From the NCBI RefSeq assembly GCF_013410955.1, contig NZ_JACCCG010000003.1, positions 434,001-498,000 on the forward strand: a DNA stretch of 64,000 nucleotides, written 5' to 3'. The notes under the pieces are model-generated. The model did not search any database, was not told the DNA's origin, and saw only the letters and a program-made list of their open reading frames with translations. The position numbers and the translations under genes are program-made. Shown in pieces: positions 1 to 8,527 of the stretch. Position 1 is the stretch's first letter, and every line of letters starts with the position of its first letter. The stretch is from Microbacterium sp. AK009 (lineage in GTDB: Bacteria; Actinomycetota; Actinomycetes; Actinomycetales; Microbacteriaceae).

Positions 1-2
1 TC

Positions 3-1019
3 CTGTGCGCGGCCGATGGCTCCGACTTCCTCGGGGCGCACCCCGAGCTGCGGCTTCCCCGTCCGCGCTGGGATCGACCGGAGGACGCCTCCGACTCGCT
101 GAGTCCCCGTGGACACGAGCGGCGGATGGGTGAGGCGTTCGACCGGGTGCGGCAGCTGCTCGATACCGGGATGCTGCCCGTCGACGTCGTCGACAACCAC
201 AGCCTCCACGGCGACCCGATCCTGTGGTCCCGCGACCTCGGGCTGCCGGTGGTGACGACGCTGCACACCCCTCCGCTGCCCGGGATGGTCGAGGCCTCGC
301 GCCGCCTCTCGGGCCGAGAGCCCCACCGCTTCCTCGCCGTGAGCCAGTTCACGGCCCGGGCCTGGTCGGAGGCGGGCGTCGACTCGTTCGTCTTCCCCAA
401 CGGCGTGGACGCCGATCAGTGGCGTCTCGGCCCGGGCGGGACGGACTGGGCGTGGTTCGGGCGGATCGTTCCTGAGAAGGCGCCGCACCTGGCCATCCGC
501 GCCGCGCGTCGGGCCGGGGCGCGCCTGCGGATCGCGGGCCGGATCGGCGACGTCACCTACTTCGCCAGCGAGATCGAACCTCTCCTCGGCGGCGGGATCG
601 AGTTCCTCGGCCCGACGAGCCTCCCCGGGCTGAGCGCAGTGATCGGCGCATCGGCGGTGGCGATCGTCACCCCGGTGTGGGACGAACCGTTCGGTCTCGT
701 CGCCGCCGAGGCGCTGATGACCGGTACGCCGGTCGCCGCCTTCGACGCGGGCGGCATCGGCGAGGTGATCGCCGGTATGCCCGCCGCGGCCGTCGTGCCG
801 ACCGGCGACGTCAGCGCGCTCGCGCGCGCCGCCGCGGGGCTTGCCGGGCTCTCACGCTGGGGTCTTCCTCGCGGTCGGATCAGGGATGCCGCGGTGGCGC
901 GCTACTCGCTGGAGCAGCGTCACCGCGAGATCGAGCGGGTGCTGTCGGTCGCCGCCTCGGGGTGGGGGGTTTCCGCGCTCGTCTCGGCGGACGTCGTGCC
1001 CTCGGCGGTCGGGGCATGA
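3..1019 (+). CDS. Glycosyltransferase family 4 (5' end outside window)
   Basis: GT-B fold glycosyltransferase that probably adds a sugar from a nucleotide donor to a cell-envelope or secreted glycan. The reading frame is open from base 3, so the N-terminus lies upstream; the first internal ATG is at 126 but residues before it remain in frame without a stop. Visible signs are the acceptor-domain stretch VVTTLHTPPLPGM, the hinge FPNGVDADQW and the donor-site element EPFGLVAAEAL with its conserved E-x7-E pattern, which is typical of GT4 retaining enzymes. Its stop codon overlaps the ATG of the next gene by four bases, so at least three glycosyltransferases are translationally coupled. The acceptor cannot be named from this fragment. 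Confidence 0.85.
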   Translation: MCAADGSDFLGAHPELRLPRPRWDRPEDASDSLSPRGHERRMGEAFDRVRQLLDTGMLPVDVVDNHSLHGDPILWSRDLGLPVVTTLHTPPLPGMVEASRRLSGREPHRFLAVSQFTARAWSEAGVDSFVFPNGVDADQWRLGPGGTDWAWFGRIVPEKAPHLAIRAARRAGARLRIAGRIGDVTYFASEIEPLLGGGIEFLGPTSLPGLSAVIGASAVAIVTPVWDEPFGLVAAEALMTGTPVAAFDAGGIGEVIAGMPAAAVVPTGDVSALARAAAGLAGLSRWGLPRGRIRDAAVARYSLEQRHREIERVLSVAASGWGVSALVSADVVPSAVGA

Positions 1020-2020
1020 TCGGCTGGTACGTCCATCACCACGGATGGGGGCACGCCACCCGCCTCCGGGCGATCCTCCCGCACCTCGGCGACGAGGTCA
1101 CCGTCTTCTCCTCCCTGCCCGAGCCCGCCGGCCTCTCCGCCGGCGTGCGGTGGGTGACCCTCCCCGCGGATGCGGATGACATCGTCGGCGCGGACGGTGT
1201 GCTGCGTTCTGCGCGACACTTCGGCGACGAGACCGCGCGCGGCGCGCTGCACTGGGCACCGATCGCGCACCCCGGGCACCGCAGACGGCTCGCGGTCATC
1301 GCCGACTGGGCCGCCGCGATCGAGGTGTCGGCCTTCGTCATCGACGTGAGCGCGGAAGTGGCGACGTTCGTGCGCCTGCTCGGGATCCCGACGGTGGTCG
1401 TCGCGCAGCCGGGGCGTCGGACGGATCGCCCGCACCGGATGGCGTACGAGATGGCCGACCGCATCCTCGCGCCGTGGGCGGCCGGCACCATCCCGGCCGA
1501 GGGCCTCGCGGGTTTCGACGATCGCGTCCGACGTGTCGGCGGGGTGTCGCGGTACGACGGGTGTGACGTGGGCGGCGCGGCGGGGCAGCGGGTGCTGTTC
1601 CTGGGGCGGACCCTCCCGGAATCCGTGCTGCGACGCGCGGCGACCCTGCTCGGCGACGCCGGGTGGACGGTCGAGACGGCAGGGACCGGCGACGATGATC
1701 GCGTCGACGACGTGTGGCCCATGATCGCCCGGGCGGGCGTCGTCGTCAGCGCGGCCGGGCAGAACAGCGTCGCGGATCTCGCCGCGGCGAATGCGCGGGC
1801 GGTCGTCGTGCCGCAGGAGCGGCCCTTCGACGAGCAGGGCGAGACCGGGCGCGTGCTGGCCGCCGGCGGATGGGCGGAGGTCGCTCCCGCGTCGGCCGAT
1901 GCCGACGAGATCGCGGCGCTCGTCGAGCGCGCCGCGCTGAGGGCGCCTGACTGGCGCGGCTGGCAGGTGCGGGGAGCCGCGGCGCGTGCGGCGGCCGTCA
2001 TCGCCGAGGTGCGGGTGTGA
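1016..2020 (+). CDS. Glycosyltransferase, MurG/GT28-like fold
   Basis: 334-residue protein. Start is the ATG at 1016 in an ATGA overlap with the preceding gene; the frame is open further upstream but that part is shadow. The N-terminus MIGWYVHHHGWGHATR is the glycine/histidine-rich loop seen at the start of MurG/UGT-like GT-B enzymes, and the C-terminal half carries VVVSAAGQNSVADLAAANARAVVVPQ-type sequence (around residues 240-265), the nucleotide-sugar binding site of GT28 C-terminal domains. It is likely cytoplasmic or membrane-peripheral and works with the flanking GT4 and GT2 genes on one glycan. The sugar and the acceptor are not deducible. Confidence 0.75.
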   Translation: MIGWYVHHHGWGHATRLRAILPHLGDEVTVFSSLPEPAGLSAGVRWVTLPADADDIVGADGVLRSARHFGDETARGALHWAPIAHPGHRRRLAVIADWAAAIEVSAFVIDVSAEVATFVRLLGIPTVVVAQPGRRTDRPHRMAYEMADRILAPWAAGTIPAEGLAGFDDRVRRVGGVSRYDGCDVGGAAGQRVLFLGRTLPESVLRRAATLLGDAGWTVETAGTGDDDRVDDVWPMIARAGVVVSAAGQNSVADLAAANARAVVVPQERPFDEQGETGRVLAAGGWAEVAPASADADEIAALVERAALRAPDWRGWQVRGAAARAAAVIAEVRV

Positions 2021-2841
2021 CGCGGCGCGTCGCGGTCGTCACCGCGTGGTCGCGGAACCGTGAGGACCACCTCCGCCGTCAGCGTGCATTCCTCGCGGGC
2101 GTTCGCGCCCCGGGTGCCGAGGTGGTCCGTGTCGAGGTGGGACTGGACGCCGAGGCGGCTCCCGCGTCGCGCGGCATCCTCGGCGCGCACGTTCCGCCGG
2201 GGCGTCACGGAGTCCGGGTCGGGGCGGCGCGGAACGAGGGCGCCCGCATCGCCCTTGCCGAGGGTGTCGACGCGATGGTCTTCCTCGACGTCGACTGTCT
2301 GCCGGGGTCGACGCTGCTCACCCGGTACCTCGAGGCCCTGCGTCGTCATCCGTCCGACCTCTCCTGCGGGCCGGTCACCTATCTCGCCAGTGCGCAGCGC
2401 CCGGAGCGCCTCGCCGAGCTCGATGCGATGACGCGCCCGCATCCCGCGCGACCGAACCCGGCGCCGGGCGACACCGGCTCCGCGGCGCCCGACGAGTACG
2501 ACCTCTTCTGGTCGCTCTCGTTCGCCGTCACCGCCGCCACCTGGCGCCGACTCGACGGCTTCGACGAGGTCTACGAGGGGTACGGCGCGGAGGACACCGA
2601 TTTCGCTCGGCGCGCGCGGGCTGCAGAGGTGGGCCTGCAGTGGGTCGGCGGGGCGCACGCCTACCACCAGTGGCATCCGGCGGGCACGCCGCCGTGGCGT
2701 CACCTCGATGACATCCTGCGAAACGGCGCGCGATTCGCCCGCACGTGGGGGGAGTGGCCGATGCGGGGCTGGATCGACGCCTTCGTCGCCGCCGGCGCGG
2801 TCGAACCGCACGGCGACGGGTTCCGCCGCGTCGCCGCCTGA
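2017..2841 (+). CDS. Glycosyltransferase family 2 / galactosyltransferase-like
   Basis: 274 residues; GTG start at 2017 overlaps the previous stop (GTGA). The GT-A signature is clear: AARNEGARIAL early, then MVFLDVDCLPG around residue 88, where the DVD is the metal-binding DxD motif. A C-terminal segment FDEVYEGYGAEDTDFARRAR resembles the galactosyltransferase C-terminal region in which the ED pair contributes the catalytic base. It closes the three-gene glycosyltransferase run. The product is probably cytoplasmic, building a glycan before export. Specific substrates are unknown. Confidence 0.8.
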   Translation: MTRRVAVVTAWSRNREDHLRRQRAFLAGVRAPGAEVVRVEVGLDAEAAPASRGILGAHVPPGRHGVRVGAARNEGARIALAEGVDAMVFLDVDCLPGSTLLTRYLEALRRHPSDLSCGPVTYLASAQRPERLAELDAMTRPHPARPNPAPGDTGSAAPDEYDLFWSLSFAVTAATWRRLDGFDEVYEGYGAEDTDFARRARAAEVGLQWVGGAHAYHQWHPAGTPPWRHLDDILRNGARFARTWGEWPMRGWIDAFVAAGAVEPHGDGFRRVAA

Positions 2842-2862
2842 CCGCTCAGCGTCGGTGGCAGG

Positions 2863-3132
2863 TCACCAGATGGTGCCGCCCCCGATCGAGATGCCGCCCC
2901 ACGTGAGCAGCACGAAGATCGCCGCGAACACCACGGGGGCGATGCCCTTGCCGCTGCGGGCGAGGCCCTTGAGCAGGGCGATCACCACCAGAACCGCGGC
3001 GACCAGCGACAGACCTCCCCCGAGGATCAGCCCGATGAAGAGGGGGATCGGCATGAGGACGAGGCCGGCGAGCCCGACCCAGAAGGCGGCCCAGGCAGTG
3101 GGGTTGCGGGTGCGTGCGGCGGCGTTCGACAT
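2863..3132 (-). CDS. Small membrane protein, DUF4190-like
   Basis: 89 residues with two to three hydrophobic segments (about 12-36, 38-55 and 66-86), with PTAWAAFWVGLAGLV at the start and a short basic loop ARSGKG between helices. This pattern matches the small DUF4190-type membrane proteins common in actinobacteria, for which no biochemical role is known to me. It is transcribed opposite to the flanking genes; its ATG lies next to the start region of the divergent acetyltransferase-like gene, so the two may share a short promoter region. Confidence 0.65.
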   Translation of the reverse strand: MSNAAARTRNPTAWAAFWVGLAGLVLMPIPLFIGLILGGGLSLVAAVLVVIALLKGLARSGKGIAPVVFAAIFVLLTWGGISIGGGTIW

Positions 3133-3193
3133 GACTCGATACTGTCAGAGCGAGGCCGCCGATGCGCCGGTGGCCGTGACCCGAGGGGGAACG

Positions 3194-3670
3194 GTGAGCG
3201 AAGAGCCGTGGCTGCCGCCGGATTTCGTGCACCCGGGGTCGGTGCCGCTCGTCGACGGGGTGCACCTCCGTCCGATCCGCGCGAGCGACGTCGACATCGA
3301 CATGGTCACCGTCATGGCCAACCGCGACATGCTCTGGCAGATGTACGGCGAGGCGTGGGGGTGGCCGCCGGCGTCGATGACGCATGAGGAGGACGAGGAG
3401 GACCTCGCCCATCACGCCGCCGACATGGAATCGCACACGTCGTTCAACTACGCCGTCCTGACCGACGACGAGGCGCGGCTGCTCGGGTGCGTCTACATCG
3501 ATCCGCTCCCCGACAGGCCTGATGGGGCTGCCGCGGAGGTGTCGTGGTGGATCGCCCAGGATGCCCCCGACGCGTGGCGCGATGCGCTGGACGCCTTCGT
3601 TCCCCGGTGGATCGCGGAGGCGTGGCCGTTCGCCCACGTGAGCACCCCGTTCCAGCTGCCGCGTCCCTAA
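3194..3670 (+). CDS. GNAT-like N-acetyltransferase
   Basis: 158 residues from the GTG at 3194, chosen because GAGGGGGAA sits at ribosome-binding distance; an in-frame ATG at 3131 is possible but would overlap the divergent gene's start. The sequence GVHLRPIRASDVD opens like a GNAT domain, and FNYAVLTDDEARLLGCVYIDP (around residues 80-100) matches the beta4 strand region before the acetyl-CoA site. The canonical Q/RxxGxG/A pyrophosphate loop is not obvious, so activity on acetyl-CoA is inferred from fold only. Substrate unknown. Confidence 0.6.
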   Translation: MSEEPWLPPDFVHPGSVPLVDGVHLRPIRASDVDIDMVTVMANRDMLWQMYGEAWGWPPASMTHEEDEEDLAHHAADMESHTSFNYAVLTDDEARLLGCVYIDPLPDRPDGAAAEVSWWIAQDAPDAWRDALDAFVPRWIAEAWPFAHVSTPFQLPRP

Positions 3671-3741
3671 CTCCTGCACTTCGGGGCCGATCCGGCCCCG
3701 TTCGGCTCTACCAGGGGCTTTCCGCAGATTCTGCAGGAGTT
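3669..3741. repeat. Nested inverted repeat, candidate dispersed intergenic element
   Basis: Outer arms AACTCCTGCA (3669-3678) and TGCAGGAGTT (3732-3741) are perfect complements. Inside lies a second perfect hairpin, CGGGGCCG (3682-3689), loop ATC, CGGCCCCG (3693-3700). The inner hairpin could end transcription of the preceding acetyltransferase gene. The nested design looks like a REP/BIME-type repeat rather than a simple terminator. It begins within the stop region of the preceding gene, and the rest of the gap to 3834 shows nothing else clear. Confidence 0.55.
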
Positions 3742-3834
3742 CGGGACGGCGGGCTGGCCGCGTCAGACGTCAGAGGACCATCGCCGCTAGCGTGTCACCG
3801 ACGACTCCTCGCAGGTGTCGCGGATGGGGGCGGC

Positions 3835-5550
3835 GTGGCACTTCAGGCAGAGGCGACGCCGGAAGGCGTGTACACCGTCGGCGACTATCTGCTCGATCGG
3901 CTCGCGGGCGCCGGTGTGCGGCACCTCTTCGGCGTTCCGGGGGATTTCACCCTGGCCTTCCTCGACCACGTGCAGGCCCACCCCGACATCGAGTGGGTCG
4001 GCTGCGCGAACGAACTGGGCGCAGGCTACGCCGCCGACGGCTACGCCCGACTTCACGGACTGGGGGCGCTGTGCACGACCTTCGGGGTGGGGGAACTGTC
4101 GGCGATCGCCGCACTCGCGGGCAGCCGCGCCGAGCACGTGCCGGTCGTCCACATCGTCGGTGCCCCGACGACCGCCACGCGGGCGGCTGGTCGGGCCACG
4201 CACCACACCCTGGGTGACGGCGACTTCGGACACTTCGCCCGAATGACCGCGGAGGTCGCCGCGGCACACGCGACCGTCACCGCCGGGGGGTACGCCGACG
4301 AGATCGACAGCGTCGTGATGGAGGCCCGCGACCGTCGCCTTCCCGGCTACCTCGTGCTCCCCGCCGATGTCGCCGCCGCACCCGCCACCCCGCCCTCCGC
4401 GCCGCTCCCCGAGCATCCCGGGGTCACTGACGCAGGCGTCGCGGCCGACTTCCGCGCGCGCTTGGTCGAAGGGATGACGTACGCGTCGAGCGTGACGCTG
4501 CTCGCCGACATCCTCGTCTCGCGTCTCGGTGCCGAGGACCACCTGCATCGCGTTACGACCCTCGGCGTGCCCCACGCGACGCTGCTCTGGGGGCGCCGCG
4601 TGGTCGACGAGTCGGCGCCCGGGTACCTCGGTTCGTACCTGGGTGCGTCGAGCGACGAGCACGTGCGGGTCGCGGTGGAAGATGCCGATCTGCTCGTCAT
4701 GGCCGGCGTGCAGTTCACCGATCTGACCAGCGGCTTCTTCTCGCAGCGCATCGATCCGGCCCGGGCGATCGAGATCGGCGGCGAGGCGGTGTCGTGGGAT
4801 GGGCGCATCTTCACGCCCCTGACAATGACCGACGCGCTGGACATCGTCGCCGAGGTCCTCGCCGGAACCGGCGCCGGTGATCGTGCGAGCGCGACGGATG
4901 CTGCGCCCACGCGCGCGACCCTGACGACCTCCAGTGATTGTGAGCCCGGTGTGGACACCCCGCTCGGGCAGGAGGCACTCTGGCGCGAGGTCGCTGACTT
5001 CCTCAGGCCCGGCGACATCGTCTTCGCCGATCAGGGCACATCGTTCTACGGCATGGCCGATCACCGCCTGCCCGGCGGTGTCACCTTCGTCGGGCAGCCC
5101 CTGTGGGCCTCGATCGGCTACACCCTGCCGGCGGTGCTCGGCGCGGCGCTCGCCGTCCCCGATCGGCGGCCGGTGCTCCTCATCGGCGACGGCGCCGCCC
5201 AGATGACCGTGGGCGAACTGGGTACGCTCCTGCGCCGCGGTGTGCCCGCCGTGGTGGTCATCGTCGACAACGCCGGGTACACCGTCGAGCGGGTCATCCA
5301 CGGCGCGAACGAGGCCTACAACGACATCGGCACGTGGGACTGGGTGAAGTTGATGAGGGCGATGGATGCCAGGGGGTCGGCCCGCGGCATCCGTGTCGAC
5401 ACCGCCGCGGGATTGCACGCCGCGCTCTCCGAGGCGCGCGAGTCCACGTCTCTGACGCTCATCCAGGCCGTCGTCCCGCCGCAGGACGTGCCGCCGGTCT
5501 TGCGGACGATCGCCGCCGCCGCGGCGGCCGCGAACCGGCCGAAGGGCTGA
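3835..5550 (+). CDS. Thiamine-diphosphate 2-oxoacid decarboxylase (indolepyruvate/pyruvate decarboxylase family)
   Basis: 571 residues from GTG 3835, preceded by GGATGGGGG; this gives the usual family length (about 550). It removes CO2 from a 2-oxo acid to give an aldehyde using ThDP and Mg2+. Landmarks: N-terminal Pyr domain with YLLDRLAGAGVRHLFGVPGD, the ThDP-activating Glu60 in ELGAGYAADGYAR, the paired histidines of HHTLGDGDF (about 123-124) that mark pyruvate/indolepyruvate/branched-chain decarboxylases, and the GDG...DNAGYTVE cofactor motif starting near residue 451. Candidate roles are Ehrlich-type amino-acid breakdown or indole-acetaldehyde formation; neighbours do not settle which. 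It is a single gene convergent with gluconokinase. Confidence 0.85.
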   Translation: MALQAEATPEGVYTVGDYLLDRLAGAGVRHLFGVPGDFTLAFLDHVQAHPDIEWVGCANELGAGYAADGYARLHGLGALCTTFGVGELSAIAALAGSRAEHVPVVHIVGAPTTATRAAGRATHHTLGDGDFGHFARMTAEVAAAHATVTAGGYADEIDSVVMEARDRRLPGYLVLPADVAAAPATPPSAPLPEHPGVTDAGVAADFRARLVEGMTYASSVTLLADILVSRLGAEDHLHRVTTLGVPHATLLWGRRVVDESAPGYLGSYLGASSDEHVRVAVEDADLLVMAGVQFTDLTSGFFSQRIDPARAIEIGGEAVSWDGRIFTPLTMTDALDIVAEVLAGTGAGDRASATDAAPTRATLTTSSDCEPGVDTPLGQEALWREVADFLRPGDIVFADQGTSFYGMADHRLPGGVTFVGQPLWASIGYTLPAVLGAALAVPDRRPVLLIGDGAAQMTVGELGTLLRRGVPAVVVIVDNAGYTVERVIHGANEAYNDIGTWDWVKLMRAMDARGSARGIRVDTAAGLHAALSEARESTSLTLIQAVVPPQDVPPVLRTIAAAAAAANRPKG

Positions 5551-5552
5551 CC

Positions 5553-6086
5553 CTACGACGCCCGCGCCGCCGCCACCGAGAGCCGCTCGAGGGCGGCGAT
5601 CGCGTCGCGGGTGACCTGTGCGGGGTCGCCCTCGACCGACACCGCGGCGCCAAGCTCATCGGCCTGGAGGGGCTCGAGCGTCTGCAGCTGCGACTCCAGG
5701 AGCGCCGACGGCATGAAGTGCCCGGCCCGATGGCGCAGCCGCTCGGCCACCCGGCCACGGGTGCCGGTGAGATGGATGAAGGCGATGTCGGGCCGCTCGG
5801 CTCTCAGGGCGTCGCGATACGCGCGCTTGAGCGCCGAGCAGGCGATGACGGTGGCCGGCTGGTCGACGTCGGCGAGTCGCGCGGCCACGCGCGCGAGCCA
5901 GGGCCAACGGTCGTCGTCGGTGAGCGGCTCGCCGCGCGCCATCTTCTCTCGGGCGTCGTCGGAGTGCAGGTCGTCCGCGTCGACGAAGGGTGCCCCCAGA
6001 GCGGCCGCCAGCGCGATGCCCACCGTCGTCTTGCCGGCGCCGGAGACGCCCATCACGATGACGGGGGAGTGCAGAGCAGAACTCAC
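5553..6086 (-). CDS. gntK: Gluconokinase
   Basis: 177 residues. Phosphorylates D-gluconate to 6-phosphogluconate with ATP, feeding the pentose phosphate pathway. The Walker A motif GVSGAGKTT lies at about residues 13-21, followed by FVDADDLH and [19 protein letters not shown], which are diagnostic of the GntK family, and [16 protein letters not shown] start overlaps the upstream dehydratase stop by four bases, so the two are co-translated. The linkage suggests that the dehydratase substrate belongs to the same sugar-acid pathway. Confidence 0.93.
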   Translation of the reverse strand: MSSALHSPVIVMGVSGAGKTTVGIALAAALGAPFVDADDLHSDDAREKMARGEPLTDDDRWPWLARVAARLADVDQPATVIACSALKRAYRDALRAERPDIAFIHLTGTRGRVAERLRHRAGHFMPSALLESQLQTLEPLQADELGAAVSVEGDPAQVTRDAIAALERLSVAAARAS

Positions 6087-7321
6087 CAGTCGTGCACCGT
6101 CCCATCCAGCAGTCGGTTGTAGGGCAGGTACGCCCGCTCGTAAGGGTACTTGCCCGCCTCATCGACATCGAGTTCGACCCCCAGCCCGGGCTGGTCGCCC
6201 GGGTGAAGGTACCCATCGGTCCAGGTGAACGACTGCTGGAAGACCTTGTCGGTCTTCGCGCCGTGGGTCATGTACTCCTGGATCCCGAAGTTGTGGATCG
6301 CGAGCCCCAGGTGCATCGCCGCGGCCATGCCCACCGGCGAGATGTCGGTGGGGCCATGCATGCCCGACTTGATCTGGTACATCGCGGCGTAGTCGAGGGT
6401 CTTCTTCAGCGGTGTGATCCCGCCCATGTGCGTGACGGCGCCGCGGACGTAGTCGATGAGCTGGTCGCGGATGATGTCCTTGAAGTCCCAGATCGTGTTG
6501 AAGATCTCGCCGATCGCGAGCGGGGTGGTGGTGTGCTGGCGCACCAGGCGCAGAGCCTCCTGGTTCTCCGCCGGTGTGCAGTCCTCGAGCCAGAACAGGT
6601 CGTAGGGCTCGAGGTCCTTGCCCAGGCGCGCCGCCTGGATCGGCGTCAACCGGTGGTGACCGTCGTGAAGGAGCGGGATGTCGGGCCCGAATTCGTTCCG
6701 GACCGCCTCGAACACGCCGGGGAGGTGATTCAGATAAGCGCGCGTGTCCCAGTCCTCCTCGACCGGCTTCGCGCCGCGTCGGGCCGGCTCGTGGTCATAG
6801 CGCACGGTCGCATCGCCCACGTCGGCGCCCTGCGCGGCGATGCCGTAGATCGCTTTCAGAGTCGGGACGCCCGTCTGCACGCGGATCGCCTTGTACCCCT
6901 GCTCCTGGTGCGCGCGAATCGAGTCGAACAGCTCGGGCAGCTCCTTGCCCGACGCGTGTCCGTACGCCATCAGCCCGTTGCGGCTCGCTCCTCCCAGCAG
7001 CTGATACACCGGCATCCCGGCCGCCTTGCCCTTGATATCCCACAGGGCCATATCGACCGCCGCGATGGCCGCCATCGTGACGGGGCCCCGGCGCCAGTAC
7101 GCCGACCGGTAGAGGAACTGCCAGGTGTCTTCGATCTTCGAGGCGTCGGCGCCGATGAGGAGCGGCACCACATGCTCGCTGAGGTAGGTGACCACGGCCA
7201 GTTCCCGACCATTCACCGTCGCGTCACCGAGGCCCGTGAGGCCGTCGTCGGTGATGAGCTTGAGCGTCACGAAGTTGCGGTCGGGGCTGGTGACGATGAC
7301 GTCGGCCTTGTCGATGAGCAC
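6083..7321 (-). CDS. ManD/RspA-subgroup sugar-acid dehydratase (enolase superfamily)
   Basis: 412 residues from GTG 7321, preceded by GGAAGG. Family members dehydrate D-mannonate (or weakly D-gluconate) to 2-keto-3-deoxygluconate in the cytoplasm. The sequence keeps the expected set: RVQTGVP with its Arg, a Tyr shortly after, metal ligands in [10 protein letters not shown] (Asp, with the catalytic His two residues later), WLED and IGEIF, and [12 protein letters not shown] near the C-terminus. Position 324 is Pro in HGP; as I recall, high-activity mannonate dehydratases carry Ala here and low-activity or RspA-like members carry Pro. Operon with gluconokinase and divergent LacI regulator. Confidence 0.8.
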   Translation of the reverse strand: MLIDKADVIVTSPDRNFVTLKLITDDGLTGLGDATVNGRELAVVTYLSEHVVPLLIGADASKIEDTWQFLYRSAYWRRGPVTMAAIAAVDMALWDIKGKAAGMPVYQLLGGASRNGLMAYGHASGKELPELFDSIRAHQEQGYKAIRVQTGVPTLKAIYGIAAQGADVGDATVRYDHEPARRGAKPVEEDWDTRAYLNHLPGVFEAVRNEFGPDIPLLHDGHHRLTPIQAARLGKDLEPYDLFWLEDCTPAENQEALRLVRQHTTTPLAIGEIFNTIWDFKDIIRDQLIDYVRGAVTHMGGITPLKKTLDYAAMYQIKSGMHGPTDISPVGMAAAMHLGLAIHNFGIQEYMTHGAKTDKVFQQSFTWTDGYLHPGDQPGLGVELDVDEAGKYPYERAYLPYNRLLDGTVHDW

Positions 7322-7383
7322 GGGTCGTCCTTCCGGTTCTGGGGAGGGGAGTGGCATGCTATGGAAACGCGGGCCGCACGTAG

Positions 7384-7409
7384 CGTCAACAAATTGCCAA
7401 TCGTTGCCA
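7384..7409 (-). promoter_or_regulatory. Candidate promoter/operator between dehydratase and LacI gene
   Basis: On the minus strand TGGCAA occurs twice in direct repeat, ten bases apart (7409-7404 and 7399-7394), followed by TTGACG at 7389-7384, which could be the -35 box for the dehydratase-gluconokinase operon. A weak TTCCAT/TCCATA -10 follows after 17-18 bases. The one-turn spacing of the repeats suggests protein contact on one DNA face, with the divergent LacI regulator the obvious candidate. No perfect palindrome is seen here, which is unusual for a LacI operator. Confidence 0.35.
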
Positions 7410-7457
7410 TCCTCTGCGAGCCACCGCTGCACCCCGGCAGAAGGACCGTGAGCACCC

Positions 7458-8444
7458 GTGCGCATCACCGCGAAAGACGTCGCCGAGCGCGCGGGCGTCG
7501 CCGCCTCGACGGTGTCGCGGGCGCTGAACTCACCGGGACGCATCAACGAGCAGACGCGGCAACGCATCCTGGAGGCAGCACGCGAGCTCGGCTATCCGGT
7601 GGCACCGCGCACGATCGAGCGGAAGGGTCTGGTCGGGCTGCTCGTCCCCGACATCACCAACCCGTTCTACTTCGACATCATCCGGTCGACCCAGGAGCAG
7701 CTTCGGACCGCCGGCTTCATGCAACTGCTCATCGACACCGGTGAGTCCGGCCGAACCGAGGCCGAGATCCTCCAGCAGATCTCGCAGGTCGTCGACGGCG
7801 TCATCCTCTCCGCGACCCGCTTGGATGCGGCGGCGCTGGCGAAAGCCGCTGACGCCCTCCCGCTCACCGTGATCAACCGGCAGCAGGAGGAGATCCCGGG
7901 GGTGCTGATCGACATCCGCACCGGCCTCACGCAGGCGGTCGACCATCTGAAGGCTCTGGGTCACCGCACCATCGCCTTCATCTCGGGGCCGCCCGGATCG
8001 TGGCAGAACCGATGGCGCGGGAAGGAGTTCGAGGAGCAGGTTCTCGCCCAGGGCCTCACCCCCGTCCTGGTCGGCCCGTACGCCCCCACCCGGACGGGGG
8101 GAGTGGCAGCGGCCGACGCCCTGCTCGTGACCGAGGCGACGGCGTGTGTGGCCTTCAACGACCTGCTCGCGATCGGCGTCCTCCAGCGACTGCGCCAGCG
8201 CGGCATCCGCGTGCCCGATGACGTGAGCGTCGTCGGCTGCGACGACATCTTCGGGGCCGATTTCAGTGCGCCACCGTTGACCACGATCGCCGGAGACACC
8301 GAGCAGGCCGGTCGACTGGCCGCCAGTCGACTCATCGCGACGCTGAACGGTGAGCCGCCGCGAGGGGGGACGACCCTCATCCCCACGCACCTGCTCGTAC
8401 GCGAGTCGACCGGACCGGTGCGCACGCACACCTCGCTTCGCTGA
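7458..8444 (+). CDS. LacI-family transcriptional regulator (sugar-acid operon)
   Basis: 328 residues from GTG 7458. The N-terminal helix-turn-helix reads [22 protein letters not shown], followed by the hinge helix [11 protein letters not shown] and a periplasmic-binding-like sensor domain beginning [17 protein letters not shown]; effector-domain landmarks include [10 protein letters not shown] and [10 protein letters not shown]. It probably represses the divergent dehydratase-gluconokinase operon until a sugar acid binds. The recognition-helix residues (AASTVSR) are the common LacI type, so the operator sequence cannot be predicted from them alone. Confidence 0.88.
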   Translation: MRITAKDVAERAGVAASTVSRALNSPGRINEQTRQRILEAARELGYPVAPRTIERKGLVGLLVPDITNPFYFDIIRSTQEQLRTAGFMQLLIDTGESGRTEAEILQQISQVVDGVILSATRLDAAALAKAADALPLTVINRQQEEIPGVLIDIRTGLTQAVDHLKALGHRTIAFISGPPGSWQNRWRGKEFEEQVLAQGLTPVLVGPYAPTRTGGVAAADALLVTEATACVAFNDLLAIGVLQRLRQRGIRVPDDVSVVGCDDIFGADFSAPPLTTIAGDTEQAGRLAASRLIATLNGEPPRGGTTLIPTHLLVRESTGPVRTHTSLR

Positions 8445-8527
8445 GCCCGACCGATGAGCCTGCGGGACCTTCGTCTCACCACTGCCCAGGGATCGCACGA
8501 CGATGGTGTCGGATCGGAGGTCGGCGA

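Noticed and set aside
677-1015. Upstream extension of the second glycosyltransferase
   Set aside because: The extension lies inside the preceding GT4 gene and has shadow composition; ATG 1016 gives the exact GT28-like N-terminus.
1036-2811. Long minus-strand open frame opposite two glycosyltransferases
   Set aside because: Arg/Pro/Gly-rich product without domains; it is the GC-rich shadow of strongly supported plus-strand genes.
3787-5418. Long minus-strand frame opposite the ThDP decarboxylase
   Set aside because: The plus strand carries complete catalytic motifs; the antisense product has none and has shadow composition.
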